64,000 bases of DNA from the NCBI GenBank assembly GCA_014281115.1, contig JACONQ010000006.1:868001-932000 (forward strand), written 5' to 3'. The notes under the pieces are model-generated. The model was not told the DNA's origin and searched no databases. It was given only the letters and a program-made list of their open reading frames with translations. Positions within the stretch are counted from its first letter, which is position 1, and each line of letters starts with the position of its first letter. The position numbers and the translations under genes were made by a program. Of this stretch, positions 21,010 to 31,777 are shown in pieces. This stretch comes from Laburnicola sp. R22_1 (lineage: Eukaryota; Ascomycota; Dothideomycetes; Pleosporales; Didymosphaeriaceae).

Positions 21010-22086
21010 CTACCACGACGTGTTGCCCTCAGTGGCCGGAGCCTCGGCACCCCAGCCCTCGTTGCCAGTTTGCTGGGTACCAGAAGCAGCCCAATCAGCC
21101 GCATCAGCGTCCCAGCTACCGCCACCAGTCTGGGCAGCAGCCTGCGCGGTGAAGGCTCCAGCAGTGGCGCCAGAGACTTCCCACTCGCTGGTGAAGGCGG
21201 CGTCCACGGGGCCGGTACCGACCTCGTCAGCACCAGGGACTTTGGCCTCCTCAACACCAGCAGAGTCCTTGTTCTCCTCCGCCTCAGGGTCGCGGTAGAA
21301 GTACAAATCGGTCATGACGTCCCACTCAGTCTCGCGAGACGCAAGGGTTCCGCGCAGACGAAGCACCTCACGGGCGAGCATCCACCAGATCAGACCAATG
21401 GCGTGGCGGCCCTTGTTGTTGGTGGGGATGGCAACATCGACGTACTCGGTAGGGGAATCAGTGTCGCAGAGGGCCTGTCTGTATTAGCCGCTATGCAACA
21501 GCAGTGTTGCGATGGTTCTGCCAACTCACAATGACCGGGAGGTTCACGTACGAGGCCTCCCTGATGGCCTGGGCGTCGGTGCGGGGATCGGTGACAATGA
21601 TCAAGCGCGGCTCCTTGAACGAACGGGTGATGTAGTTGGTGAAGTTGCCGGGGGTGAAACGACCGGCAATAGCGACAGCTCCAGTGTGGGCGGCGAACTT
21701 GAGGACGGCACGCTGACCATAGGGACGAGCAGAGATAACGCAGACTATTATCACTCGTCAGATTCTGAGTTTCGATTTCGAACTTCACAAGTCACGGAGT
21801 TCAGAACCCGCAAGCGGACTTGGAGAGGTTCTCGGGATGTCGCGAAGTCCAGCTACGTACTGTCGGCAGGGTTGTCAATGGCGACAATGATGCGCGCAGC
21901 GAGCACGATCTTCTCCCAGGTCTTGCCAATGTTGATGACATTGATACCATCGGGGCGCGTCTTCCACAGGTACGGCTCCATGTGCACCTGCAAGTTCTTG
22001 GACCCGAGATGCGCCTGGGCGGCGAGCAGCATCTCCATGTCCTGCGACGTCGGGTTGAAGATGGGGGGGAGGTTGCTGAGAGCCAT
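21010..22086 (-). CDS. rps0: 40S ribosomal protein S0 (uS2)
   Basis: A structural protein of the small cytosolic ribosomal subunit, needed for its maturation. Three exons (22086-21861, 21744-21530, 21474-21010; introns 116 and 55 bp) give 301 residues. The start [20 protein letters not shown] and the uS2 core [43 protein letters not shown] and [20 protein letters not shown] are typical. The C-terminal tail is acidic then Ala/Trp-rich ([16 protein letters not shown]), as in eukaryotic family members. The frame continues 39 codons upstream to an ATG at 22203; I prefer 22086 because family members begin there. The gene is divergent from mitochondrial uS15 with only 224 bp between starts, so the two ribosomal genes may share a promoter. 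Confidence 0.96.
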
Positions 22087-22310
22087 CTTGAAGAATTGGC
22101 GGTCGAAGCGGCTACTGTCGTTCGTAAAGTTGTTGTTTTGACGTGCTGAAGAAGTCCGCGATTCTGGAGGGGAAGATGATATTCGGGAGTGCGAGCTAGC
22201 CATTTAGGGTGTAGTGGGACCGGTACGGATAATCTCGTGGCTCCGAGGCGAGCAAGTTTTGGGCCGCGGAGACGCGACGCATGTGAGCGGTGAGTTCCCC
22301 AGCTTCGACA
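22087..22310. promoter_or_regulatory. Divergent promoter of Rps0 and mitochondrial uS15 genes
   Basis: 224 bp separate the two start codons, so both promoters and 5' leaders must fit here or overlap the first coding bases. The Rps0 leader is open in frame to 22203. Confidence 0.6.
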
Positions 22311-23370
22311 ATGCCGCCGCGAATACCCATTGTGCCGTGCCTTCGGGCGTCAAAGGGTAGGTTATTTGCTTTGTAACGAGGTTATTGCTAACTGTGTTGT
22401 AGCATCCCTTCCCACCGGCCACTTCGTCCTGCCATTCCGTCCCTTCTCTGCATCCGCCGCGCCTCTTGCGCATAAGAAGCTGCAGAGCCACGATCCATAT
22501 GTAGTCGCACAGAAGAACCGCAAGAAGGCCGCCAATCTCTCTCGTCGCGCAGATCTCGAAGCTGCCCGAGTAGCATCGTTGGGCGACCCCGTTCGCGGAA
22601 ACACGACCCCCTTCATCGAGTCCTTCGCTACAGCCATGCCGCTGCAATGGGAGGAGGGCAAGAAAATCCCCAAAGACAAACGACATCTCAACTACGCCTT
22701 TGATCCGAGTACCGTGGAGGCTCAATTAGAGGACAGTAGGAAGCTTGCGGTGCCATTGGATGAGATTAAGGAGGCTGCAAAGGCGGCAGCGTCGAGTTTT
22801 ACCAATGCGGCCGGTGCCGGCTATCTTCAACCGCGACTCCAAGAGCAAGCAGTCTCGCTGACGAAAGAAGAGATTGAGGCGCAACGGCTAAATGATCACC
22901 AACGCGCCACGGAGGCCATCAAGCGCATCACTGCCCTTGAAAACTCCAGCTCCAAAGACAGAATGCGTGTCAACATCGCGCGATGCGTATCAACCTTCGG
23001 TCGTCACAACACCGACACCATTTTCCCGCCACGTGCACCACCCCTCCCCTCCGTAAACTCCAAGAGCCGCCATCACATCCGTCCAACGACCAATCGCAAC
23101 GAAACAAAGAAGCGCATTGGCGCGGATACTGGTTCTTCTGAGGTCCAAATTGCTATCTTGACGGCAAAGATCAAGACGCTGGCGGATTTCTTGGAGTTGA
23201 GAGGCAAGGGCGACAAACACAACAAGAGGAACCTAAGGCTGTTGGTGCATCGGCGGCAGAAGCTTTTGCAATATCTAAGGAGGAAGGAAAGGGGTGGACC
23301 AAGGTGGCAGCATTGCATTGAGACTCTGGGCTTGACGGAGGGGACCTGGAAGGGCGAGATCAGTCTGTAG
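22311..23370 (+). CDS. Mitochondrial ribosomal protein uS15m (Mrps28-like)
   Basis: A protein of the mitochondrial small ribosomal subunit. Two exons (22311-22356 and 22403-23370; 46-bp intron) give 337 residues. The N-terminus MPPRIPIVPCLRASK and following FRPFSASAA lack acidic residues, as in a mitochondrial presequence. The uS15 fold is at the C-terminus: GADTGSSEVQIAILTAKIKTL, HNKRNLRLLVHRRQKLLQYL and RRKERGGPRWQHCI. Residues 60-200 are a fungal-type extension rich in charged helices. The first intron follows codon 15 and the 5' exon is only 46 bp, so automated annotation could miss it. It diverges from the cytosolic uS2 gene. Confidence 0.93.
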
Positions 23371-23732
23371 GATAGTACACGAGAGGAAACAAGCTTTGGG
23401 ACATTGTATATTCATTTGTACAACACAATCGCAGCATTGGTCGCTTTTCACCTTGAACGAGCCTCTGCTTTCTATCTACTCTGTTCCAGAGGAACTTCTA
23501 CATTCATGGACAATAGCCGCACAGAAGAAGCTCGTCATGAAGCCGTAGGCCAAAATGTCAGTGGCGTGTATTATCTCATGATAAGCGATTGAATGTTAAA
23601 TTCACCGAACCTTTCGACTGTTGCTAACAGACGCGAGTATCAAGATGCCGTCCATAGCCATGGCCCGTCGCATCACCATACAGATCATGCAAATCAAGGC
23701 AAGACGACGCTGATTCCTCTTTACTAAATACT
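23371..23732. other. Intergenic between convergent genes
   Basis: 362 bp; 3' regions of uS15m and the peroxidase gene. No other feature. Confidence 0.6.
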
Positions 23733-26131
23733 CTACCCGCTGTTTGAAACGGTACGTCTCGTGATCGAGGTCTTTTGGTACAGGTTGAGACGGTTGCTCC
23801 CGCCACAGTATTCGGTGCTGTTGCCGGAACATGGTCGATTGCATTCGGTCGCAGGCTGAGGAACACTACCACTTTCGAGTGTGCTACCACAGAAGCATTC
23901 CCTGCATCAATGTTAGCCGTAAACTTTAATGCGGCAGGATGTAATTTATACCTGCTATACTCTGTGCCGAAATACGTGGCACCGCCACAGAACAACGCGC
24001 ACATTTCTACGGACATGTCATCTCTGTGGAGACTAGGGCCTGTAAGTGCTCGAGAAATATTTCCTTCGCTGTAGCAACCCTTGTAATCATATCCATCTAT
24101 CTGCGGGTTGGTTGGCGGTGAGTACTGGAGGTTTCTATAGAGACTGATATGGTTGCCAGCTCCACACGTCTGTGACGAGTTGCCACTGCATGGCATGTTG
24201 CAGTCCGATAGAGGATTTTCGGTGCTGGTTGGATCCAGCGTGTTTCCACAGTAGCATTCATTTGCATACTCCAGGCCAAAATACTGATAAAGCGAACAGG
24301 TAGCGGCACACTTCTCTACCGTCATCTCATCGTCGTGAGTAGCCTTCGCGGACAGCGCTCGTGGATGGCTGTAGTCGGAAGAGCACCCTTCGAATTCAAA
24401 GGATGCAGCTGGCGTTGGCGTTATAATCGAGGAGCTGGAGGCAGATGAAGAGGTTGAAATTGAGGCGGAGTTTGGGGTTGGCATTTGAGTTGAGTTGCTG
24501 AACGCCGACGCTGACTGACTTGATGTAGAACTGGTAGGTGTCAACACGGAACTGGGGCTTAACGTCGATGCTGCCAAAGGCGTGCAAGTAACTGGTAGGC
24601 CGCTTGGACTCTTTCGGACGTCCGCGTCATTGGCACCAAACACGCCGAAGAGTGCAGATGATGCCTGAGAGTCCGAAAATGTGAACGTTGCCGAGTATAA
24701 TTGATATGAACCCACGGCAGACTGGCTTGCCATAGCTGCGGTCGCCGTAGAGATTGACGGCACGGGATTAGGGCTGGCCTGTGGCACCTTGACCATGACT
24801 TTCAAATTGGGTGTATCCTGATCGCTGCGAACAGCCGCAACAACAGTCATTTCCCCAGAAGTATCCAGACAGCTTTGTGGAGCTTGGTAGATGATAGAGT
24901 CTCCCACCACAAAACCAGGCCCGTTGTTGTCGAAGACCAGCGTTGAGTCGTCCGAGGTGACCTCCACGACAAAGGAAGAGATAGAGGCGTCAGTCGAAAG
25001 TTCAGCGGAGAAGCCAAAAAAAGAGAAGCTGTCATCAAAGCCAGCAGCGGTCCCTTTGAGAGAGGTGCTGATTGTTGTCGACGCTGTTGCACCATTCCGA
25101 TCAGTATAAAGGAGCTGAACTTGAGAGACCTCCCTCTGATTTGTGCGTACGCGGATATCGCCAGTGAATCTGATCTTGGAGCCACCGTCGAGAAGTGTAA
25201 GTTGCAGAGCATATGGCTTGACCTCATAGGGAGTGATGGGATCCGAAAGCTCCACGCCGGTGGGAACAAGGTCAATCATGGTCTCGAACAAGTCCTTACA
25301 TGCGCTTGCAAAAAGATCGGGATCTTGCGCTAGTGCCCTGATGGTAGCATTCCTGTCTGTCTGGCTGAACACGACAAAGTCCGAATTCCTTCTGCTCGTC
25401 ACGGATTTACCAATGACCAAAGGGTCTTGTGTGGTGTTCGAGATATACTGAATTGCGAGCGTGTTGTCGATAGTAGCAGGGGTTGTATCGAACGTTGCAA
25501 AAGAGTTATCAGTGATATCAGGATGGTCTGCAGCATGGACGCCACCGATTGAGTGTCCACACGCAACGAATTGCACCATGCCTTGGTCACCCAAGCCCAT
25601 CCTGGCAAATTGGTTTCGGAAAGTTCCAAGGGCATTTTGAGGTTGAGGGATGAATCCGAAAGGCCCGGCGGCGGTGGCGTCCACACGGCCACCGCGGACT
25701 GAAACACTGATGTCGCTGCATGATCGTGTCGCCGAGTACGTTGCGGCCGCGATTATATCGGAAAGTGATGTCAAATCGGAGACATAGGGCGCCCAGCTGA
25801 AAACTGCATCGCGGGCGAAGACTCCTTTATTCTCAGAGTTACCAAACTCGAACGCGATTGACCCGTCCAAACCTCCCACGCCAGTATAGATGTTGCCACT
25901 GATTGAATCATGAAATGCGGCTCTAATCCACTCAGCTCCCGTAATTCGGCTATCCGAGAGTCCTTTCGAGCAAGGGGTGACCGGAAGAGCAAATCCTCTG
26001 GCGCGGTAACCTGTAGTGAGGAACAGTATATCTTCTAATTCGTCGGTAGATGCCGGCCAGGTGGGTAATGCAGAGACCCAATGCTGACAATACACCAGCA
26101 GAAAGGTGAAAAGGGGTATTGTGGCATGCAT
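23733..26131 (-). CDS. Secreted heme peroxidase with two WSC domains
   Basis: Two exons (26131-23952, 23901-23733; 50-bp intron) give 782 residues. MHATIPLFTFLLVYCQHWVSA is a signal peptide. Residues about 45-300 form a class II-type plant peroxidase domain: distal site AEWIRAAFHDS with catalytic Arg and His, and proximal heme ligand His in FVACGHSIGGVHAADHP. A central beta-rich region without a known domain and a Ser/Thr-rich stalk (about 530-590) follow. Two WSC domains end the protein, each with the cysteine pattern of FEGCSSDY...CYCGN and YKGCYSEGN...CFCGS; the second is completed only when the intron is removed. WSC domains bind cell-wall glucans, so the enzyme may act at the wall or on plant polymer surfaces. 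Several NxS/T sites suggest glycosylation. Confidence 0.9.
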
Positions 26132-27565
26132 TGATTCGAAAGTTGGCAGTGGGAGTTAAGTAAAAGACGAAATGCGGATGACGAACTAAGAATGACGGCA
26201 ACAATTCGACAGCACCCGGCGAAGAAGTCAGCTTTGTCATGTACGACTGTCCCTACCCTGTGTACGTGCATATGCAGATGATGTTGGAGCCTATCAGCGC
26301 ATACCAGCCAAGTCGATAAATCATAGGACAGCCATCGTATAACCTCAAGGGGACGGGAACTCCTTAGCACGAGCTTCAAACGTCGGAATAGGAAGTCGCT
26401 TGGGCCGCATCGATATTCCGTGCATAAATTGCGCAGATGGGTGGCGCGATTTTGCTGGCACAACACCTGCAGAGCGAGTGGCGGCGGTACCTAAGGTAAC
26501 CTGAGCTGTCAGCTGTCTTCAAGAAGCGCGATACGCTGGCATTTTACGGCAGCAAGCTGAACCGCGGCGATATTCGGTGAGCGAAGGAGAGGTACCAAGC
26601 GATAGTCTCATGTTCTGGATCGCTGCCGAGTAAAAAGAAACGATCAAACGACTGATGAAAATCGGTCAATGGTCTGTTGTTGATTGGTCTACGTAGCGAG
26701 ACGATGAACGCGGCTTCTCTGGAGGATATATCGCAAAACAACTTAGAGCCTTCTAGGTGAGCTCAAAGCACCTAACCGTGTCTCGAGCATTACCTATTTC
26801 CTGTCTCTGCTATGTGCGTTCTCCGACCTTCAACTCCGAGGCATTCCTTACTCCAAAACCTGCGTGGCATGCTTGAAGCCTGAACCGGGTACCTAGGTAT
26901 ACCTTCAAAACACACCTACATATGTAGTCTAGGTCTACATGGGTCATGCGGGAGGCACTGGTTGATCCAGAACCTAATTTTCATGTGCCTCTAACAGCCT
27001 CTTACTCGTGTTTTAGAATAATGCATTTGACCGACAAGTACCAGCACAACTCTAGGTAAGCACATATTCACAACCCCCACGTTTAGCATGGATCCTAGAA
27101 GTCTCAACGTATTTACGCATCTGGTAAGTTGCGTATATTTGTCATCCTTCGGCTTCGGGTCTACTTCCCGCTGCATCGTATTTCTTGAACATTTGTCCAA
27201 TCCTTGATCAATTTCAGGCATTGCGATTTATGTTTACATCGGGTACTTCGTACGGAACAATATTATATCAAGGTATCTAGAATGGGAAATTTGGCGTATC
27301 GCTTAGAGGATGGTTACTTTGAGCTTGCTTCTTTCTCATTGCATCAAAACAGCAGGTAGAGTAGCATGATGAACTCTGATTACCATGTAGTCAAAGTTTT
27401 GTCCTGCGAGTGTATGATCATTAATAGAACATGTTACAGGTTTATCATACATATATAATCTACCTTAACTCTTTCTGAAGAGAAAACAAGACGCCGACAA
27501 ACACACACACAAGCTAGTCGTATCCGCAAACACATATTAGCGCGGTCCAAGGCCCACGCATGCCT
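26132..27565. other. Intergenic, no gene recognised
   Basis: 1.43 kb between two minus-strand genes. It includes the peroxidase promoter. Open frames are short; no RNA gene or repeat recognised. Confidence 0.55.
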
Positions 27566-28687
27566 TCAGGGATATTCACAGGCCCCTCTGCTTTCCTTTT
27601 CTAGCTCATCCCTTTCACTGTAAGCGTCGCGCTGAGTGTCGCCTCCTTCCGTATCGACTTCGACATTATCAAGATCGTTTCTCGCCAGCCGTCCATCTTC
27701 TACATTCCGCATGGTTTCCCGTATCTCCACTCTTAGATGTCTTGCTGTATCTGAATTTGACAGAATTGGCTCCTTCTCGCAAACTTCTTTCCGGCATAAA
27801 GGGCACCTCACTGTGGAAGGTCCAATATTTGCCCATGACTCGAAACACCCGCGATGATGGATATGTCCGCACACAATCAGCGCCGCGAGATCATCTTGGT
27901 CTTCATCGTCAATGCAGATTGTGCATATCGTATTCGCCTGCTCGTCCGCGGGTGTATGCGGCTGCATATACTGTCGGATATCAATATGCGCGTACTCGAT
28001 AACGACGTCTTCATCTTCAGAATCCTCAGCCTCGCCGTCCGATTCGTCGAAGTCCATGCTCTCAGGGTAGCAATCCGGCCTAAAAGAATTTATGCTACCG
28101 CCAAGGAAAACACGCATATCCTGCCAACACTCAAAGACTTGCCGGTTCACCATGTGTCCGTCGGTATCAGGATGCGTCGCAGCCTCGAACAACCAACGGA
28201 AGAGCAACCACCCCTGGCTTCGAGGCGACTGAGGGCCATTATAAATGCTTGTCCTAGGTAGGACTGTCTTGAACAGAAATTCAAAGGTATCTTCGAAATT
28301 TATCCCGTCTAAGAACTCATGTAGGTGGCGCGGAGTGGCTTCGTAAACGGTAGCGAAGTGGGATTTGCAGTGATACATGGCCCACCGCATATTAACCTCC
28401 AGAACCTCTGGGCGATCTCTTGGCTCCACTTGGAGGTACTGGTACGCGTCCATGCAGTCATAGGAGAGGCACACAAACGCGAATAGAATGGCCTGGATGT
28501 CGTTGGGGACCACGACTAGCATGTGTTGGTGGAGGTGATGAAGTGTGGTGCCGAGTTGGAGGAAGAGGCCGCTGAGGTAGTCTTCGAGCTGTTGTTCGGA
28601 GGACCCTAGGTTTGGAGTGTCGAGTAGATTTAGAACACGGTTGATCAGTGGTGGTCGGCAGATACAGCAGGTATCCGAGAGGGACAT
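27566..28687 (-). CDS. RING-finger protein, probable E3 ubiquitin ligase
   Basis: Single exon, 373 residues from the first ATG (28687); codons further upstream lack ATG. A RING domain lies at about residues 255-300: CTICIDD, then CGHIHHRGC and CPLCRKEV, giving the zinc-binding Cys/His pattern of a RING-H2 type. Such domains recruit a ubiquitin-charged E2 enzyme. The N-terminal 200 residues are helical with no recognised domain and the section before the RING is acidic (SDGEAEDSEDED). The C-terminal 70 residues are charged and probably disordered. There is also a Cys pair near the N-terminus (CCICRPPL), too short to be a second zinc site on its own. Target and pathway cannot be deduced from neighbours. 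Confidence 0.85.
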   Translation of the reverse strand: MSLSDTCCICRPPLINRVLNLLDTPNLGSSEQQLEDYLSGLFLQLGTTLHHLHQHMLVVVPNDIQAILFAFVCLSYDCMDAYQYLQVEPRDRPEVLEVNMRWAMYHCKSHFATVYEATPRHLHEFLDGINFEDTFEFLFKTVLPRTSIYNGPQSPRSQGWLLFRWLFEAATHPDTDGHMVNRQVFECWQDMRVFLGGSINSFRPDCYPESMDFDESDGEAEDSEDEDVVIEYAHIDIRQYMQPHTPADEQANTICTICIDDEDQDDLAALIVCGHIHHRGCFESWANIGPSTVRCPLCRKEVCEKEPILSNSDTARHLRVEIRETMRNVEDGRLARNDLDNVEVDTEGGDTQRDAYSERDELEKESRGACEYP

Positions 28688-29611
28688 GGTGAAATACACG
28701 TGAGAGCCGCGAGTGGCGGTGTTGGTGTCCAGATGTCGGTGTTAGGTGGATAAGGTTGTTCTTAAATAGATAGAAGTCGAGAGATATGTAGTGTTATCGA
28801 GGGAGTGAGAGGAAAGTGCTGAACGACAGCCTTTATAATAGACGAGAGGCCGTTGGCGTAAGGACCTCAGGGGTGCTAGCATTAAGCTGTATCGAACCAA
28901 CCTTGGAACAACTTCACCTTTATCAAGACTGGGACATCAATAAGTGGGGGTTACCAACGCTCCTTAGCGAAAATTGCATGACTTGCTCCCTACCCATTAA
29001 GGTCATTCAATTATTTGTATTAGTTTATAGTCGACCTAACCTTTTGCAGATGATGAGACTTAATAGCACAACCAAAGTTCAACAGCTAAAGTACGAAAAA
29101 AAAGGGCGCGATTGGGATCAACTACAGTGGGGAGCCGAAGCATGCCGCGATGATTGTAAAGGGTAAAGGGCCTATCACATGACAGCTGCGGAGCAATCGA
29201 ACCATGGGACAATCTCCCTCCCCATGAATGCGCTTGCCTTTCCATGGTTCCGAGATTGCTCAGCAATCAAATACCGTAAAAATTGAATCTCATGACAGGC
29301 CCAACCGCATTCGATAATCCAGGCTCTGCATTATAGTGTTAACCCTGGGTTCTTAAACCGGTAAAACCTATCGCTTAGATCAATGTCAATATCTCCGGTA
29401 CGGACCGATTTGCTCATACCCAAGGTACTCACGAACAGTGCCCCGAGCGACTGCCAAACCACCTGGGGATGGTCACCATAAACCTCACTTGATTACAGGG
29501 TTGAGAATATCGGTCAACAGTTGTCTTTGGATGCGATTCTTGCTCAGTGGACTGTAATTCAGCTGGCTCGGAAATAATTCCTGATGCTGACCCGACATCT
29601 ATTACCATCAC
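28688..29611. other. Intergenic with an imperfect inverted repeat
   Basis: 924 bp between two minus-strand genes. A 116-codon open frame on the plus strand (28816-29166) shows no protein-like features. An imperfect inverted repeat lies at 29191-29261. Confidence 0.5.
29191..29261. repeat. Imperfect inverted repeat (hairpin-forming)
   Basis: The left arm GAGCAATCGAACCATGG (29191-29207) pairs with the reverse complement of 29242-29261, with one 3-base bulge. The loop is 34 bp. No target duplication was identified. Confidence 0.7.
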
Positions 29612-30106
29612 TCACGACCCTCTATACGTCGTATACCCGAAAGGACTCAATAGCACAGGAACATGATAATGCTCCCCCTTCGCCTCACCCCTCACCACGA
29701 ACTTGACCTCAACCTCGGGGAAAAATGTTTTCACTCCCCTCTCCCCAAAGTACTGCTCCGTGTCAAACGTCAGGCTATACTTCTGATCGCCATCTCGCTT
29801 GAATATGACATCGAGACCGTCGGAGCTAAACGGTGACGAGGGTTTCCATGATGTTACGCGGCCGTCGGCATTTGTCGTCGCGGTGAAGTTTAGGAGGCTG
29901 TTGAGCGAGGAGGGTGGGTTGTGCAGCGTGAGGGTGACGGGGATGGACGAGGCGGGGCGGCCGAGGGTCGTGTCCAGGACGTGACATGTTATCGGAGGTA
30001 TCTGTTCGGTGGACATTGTAGCTGGGTGGGATGGGGATGATCGGGCGGAGCTTAAGTGGTCGGAGAGGGCTTGAATGCGCTGTGTTGGGTGCTGGGAACT
30101 GGGCAT
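29612..30106 (-). CDS. 5-hydroxyisourate hydrolase with N-terminal PTS2
   Basis: Hydrolyses 5-hydroxyisourate, the product of urate oxidase, in purine breakdown. Single exon, 164 residues from the ATG at 30106. The transthyretin-like fold shows the family marks HVLDTTLGRPA near the start, a central KTFFPEV strand, HYHVPVLLSPFGYTTY and the terminal YRGS motif. An internal ATG at 30016 (MSTEQIPPI) would also give a full catalytic domain. The 30-residue extension encoded from 30106 contains RIQALSDHL, which fits the PTS2 consensus for peroxisomal import, so the longer form is favoured and peroxisomal location predicted, where urate oxidase usually resides. It diverges from the phosphatase gene with 203 bp between starts. 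Confidence 0.93.
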   Translation of the reverse strand: MPSSQHPTQRIQALSDHLSSARSSPSHPATMSTEQIPPITCHVLDTTLGRPASSIPVTLTLHNPPSSLNSLLNFTATTNADGRVTSWKPSSPFSSDGLDVIFKRDGDQKYSLTFDTEQYFGERGVKTFFPEVEVKFVVRGEAKGEHYHVPVLLSPFGYTTYRGS

Positions 30107-30309
30107 ACGAGATCGACGGTAGACGGTGAGAGCGTGCTCGAGCTATGTATAGCGGCTCTTCCGGGGCCAGAGGATGATTAGATCAAGTCATGTGGGAAGC
30201 GTGAAGGTAGTGGGGGCGGCGCCCCGCATCGTCATCGGACCCTGCCGATTAATCATCTCGGACTGGCAACATCGCTCAGCTTTGCACGCCACCCTGCAAT
30301 CGTTCCAAA
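30107..30309. promoter_or_regulatory. Divergent promoter region
   Basis: 203 bp between the start codons of the hydroxyisourate hydrolase (minus) and the phosphatase (plus). Both promoters must lie here. Confidence 0.6.
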
Positions 30310-30929
30310 ATGACGGCAGGACAAGCAGCCGCCGCCGATGCGACCGCCATGTCTTCCAATGCCTCCCCGAATGCGGTATCTGTGCTGTTCGTCTGCCTGG
30401 GCAATATCTGTATGTCGCGCTCTGCTGCGTATCGCGCTCGCCTCAGCTAATCTGGCCAGGTCGCTCTACCATGTCCGAGGGCGTCTTCCAGTCTCTCAGC
30501 CAATCGCACCCTCTCGTCCACACAATTGACTCCTGCGGCACCGGCGCATACCATGTCGGCGACGGCCCGGACTCGCGCACCATGCAGACACTACGAAGGA
30601 AAGGCATAAGCACATACACGCATGCCGCGCGAAAGTTCCGGACTTCTGACTTCGCCAACTTCGACTACATATTAGCAATGGATGACTGCAACTTGGAGGA
30701 TCTGCAGGAGCTCAGGGCGCGAGAGGTGAAGCGGCGGGGCGGCGAGGAAGGCGTCGGCAAGGTCATGCTGTTTGGGGATTTCGGAGGGAAGAAGAGGAGG
30801 GATGGACGAGGAGAGGAGATGGATGACCCCTACTACGGGGGCCATGATGGATTCACAAAGGCGTATGAGCAGGCCGTAAGATTCTCCGAGGCGTTTTTGG
30901 ACGCGTTGGAGAAAGGGGAGCTGAGCTGA
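30310..30929 (+). CDS. Low-molecular-weight phosphotyrosine protein phosphatase
   Basis: Removes phosphate from phosphotyrosine (and small acyl or aryl phosphates) in the cytosol. Two exons (30310-30409 and 30460-30929; 50-bp intron) give 189 residues. The P-loop reads VCLGNICRST (nucleophile Cys29 and Arg35), and the intron splits the codon of Cys34, so an unspliced reading loses the active site. The general acid Asp is in MDDPYYGG near the C-terminus. Central TIDSCGTGAYHVGDGPDSRT and FDYILAMDDCNL are typical of the family. The 22-residue Ala/Ser-rich N-terminal extension is not part of the fold; the Met at codon 14 is an alternative start. Confidence 0.94.
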
Positions 30930-31777
30930 GACGAGCAGGCCGATGGTTTGATACCCACGTAGATATGATAGGTAGAACTTGGAAGAAGCAGAAGAGAGTC
31001 CCCGTCACGGCACCAGCCTCCGGCTTCCTCTGTACGTGTCTGCCAACCACAACGAGGCTCAGCGGTACTGCGTATGTGATTATACATAGTTGCTCGCCTC
31101 TTGGACGTCAGCCGCACGCCCGTGCGCCAGCTGAGCGTCTGTGTTGCAAGCCTCCGTCTTGGGAGCGGGGGAAAAGAATCGGCTGTTCACATGTCCTCTG
31201 CTGCATAGTTCTCGGATGCTCTCAGATGCGTCGTGCGGCCGCGTAATCCATGGATGAGGCAGGGTTGCCGCTGTATATGTAGAAAGGCGGTTCGTCCTAT
31301 CGCGGAGGGGTTGCGGCGGTGCGTGTGGCGCAAGCAAGCCCTACGGCCCACCTACCCTTGTACCCACCATTCCATTACAGGGGGGACCGGCCAAGTTTCA
31401 GACGGGACGACTGGGCAGGAAAGAGGCGGCTGACGGCTGCAGGCTGTCCTGTGTACATACAAAGACACTCGAGCCGAGTCAACGTCGTCGTCGCGCCATC
31501 TCGAGACTCGCCCTGACTCTTTTTCGCTCCTCCTCCACGTCGCTGCGCCGTGTTCCCGTCATCGTGGCAAGTTGCGCAACAACCGGCCGTTGCTGGGTAA
31601 ACAGTCGCGCGGACGCTGCTCGGCCGTCTGAAACCACGCCTAGCTGCAAATCATCACACAGCCCGTGACAGCCGTGAGCATTTCGTATTGCCGCGTACGC
31701 CGTAAACGAGGACCTTGTCCGGGTCGTCGCATCCCCCCGCCGCTGTTCCCGAGGTTGCCAGGCATCTCTCCTCCATC
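30930..31777. other. Intergenic upstream of chitin synthase
   Basis: 848 bp holding the chitin synthase promoter. No gene, RNA or repeat recognised. Confidence 0.55.

Noticed and set aside
28816..29166. 116-codon open frame
   Set aside because: No conserved-looking segment, no homologue recognised, and it lies in an otherwise noncoding interval with repeats.
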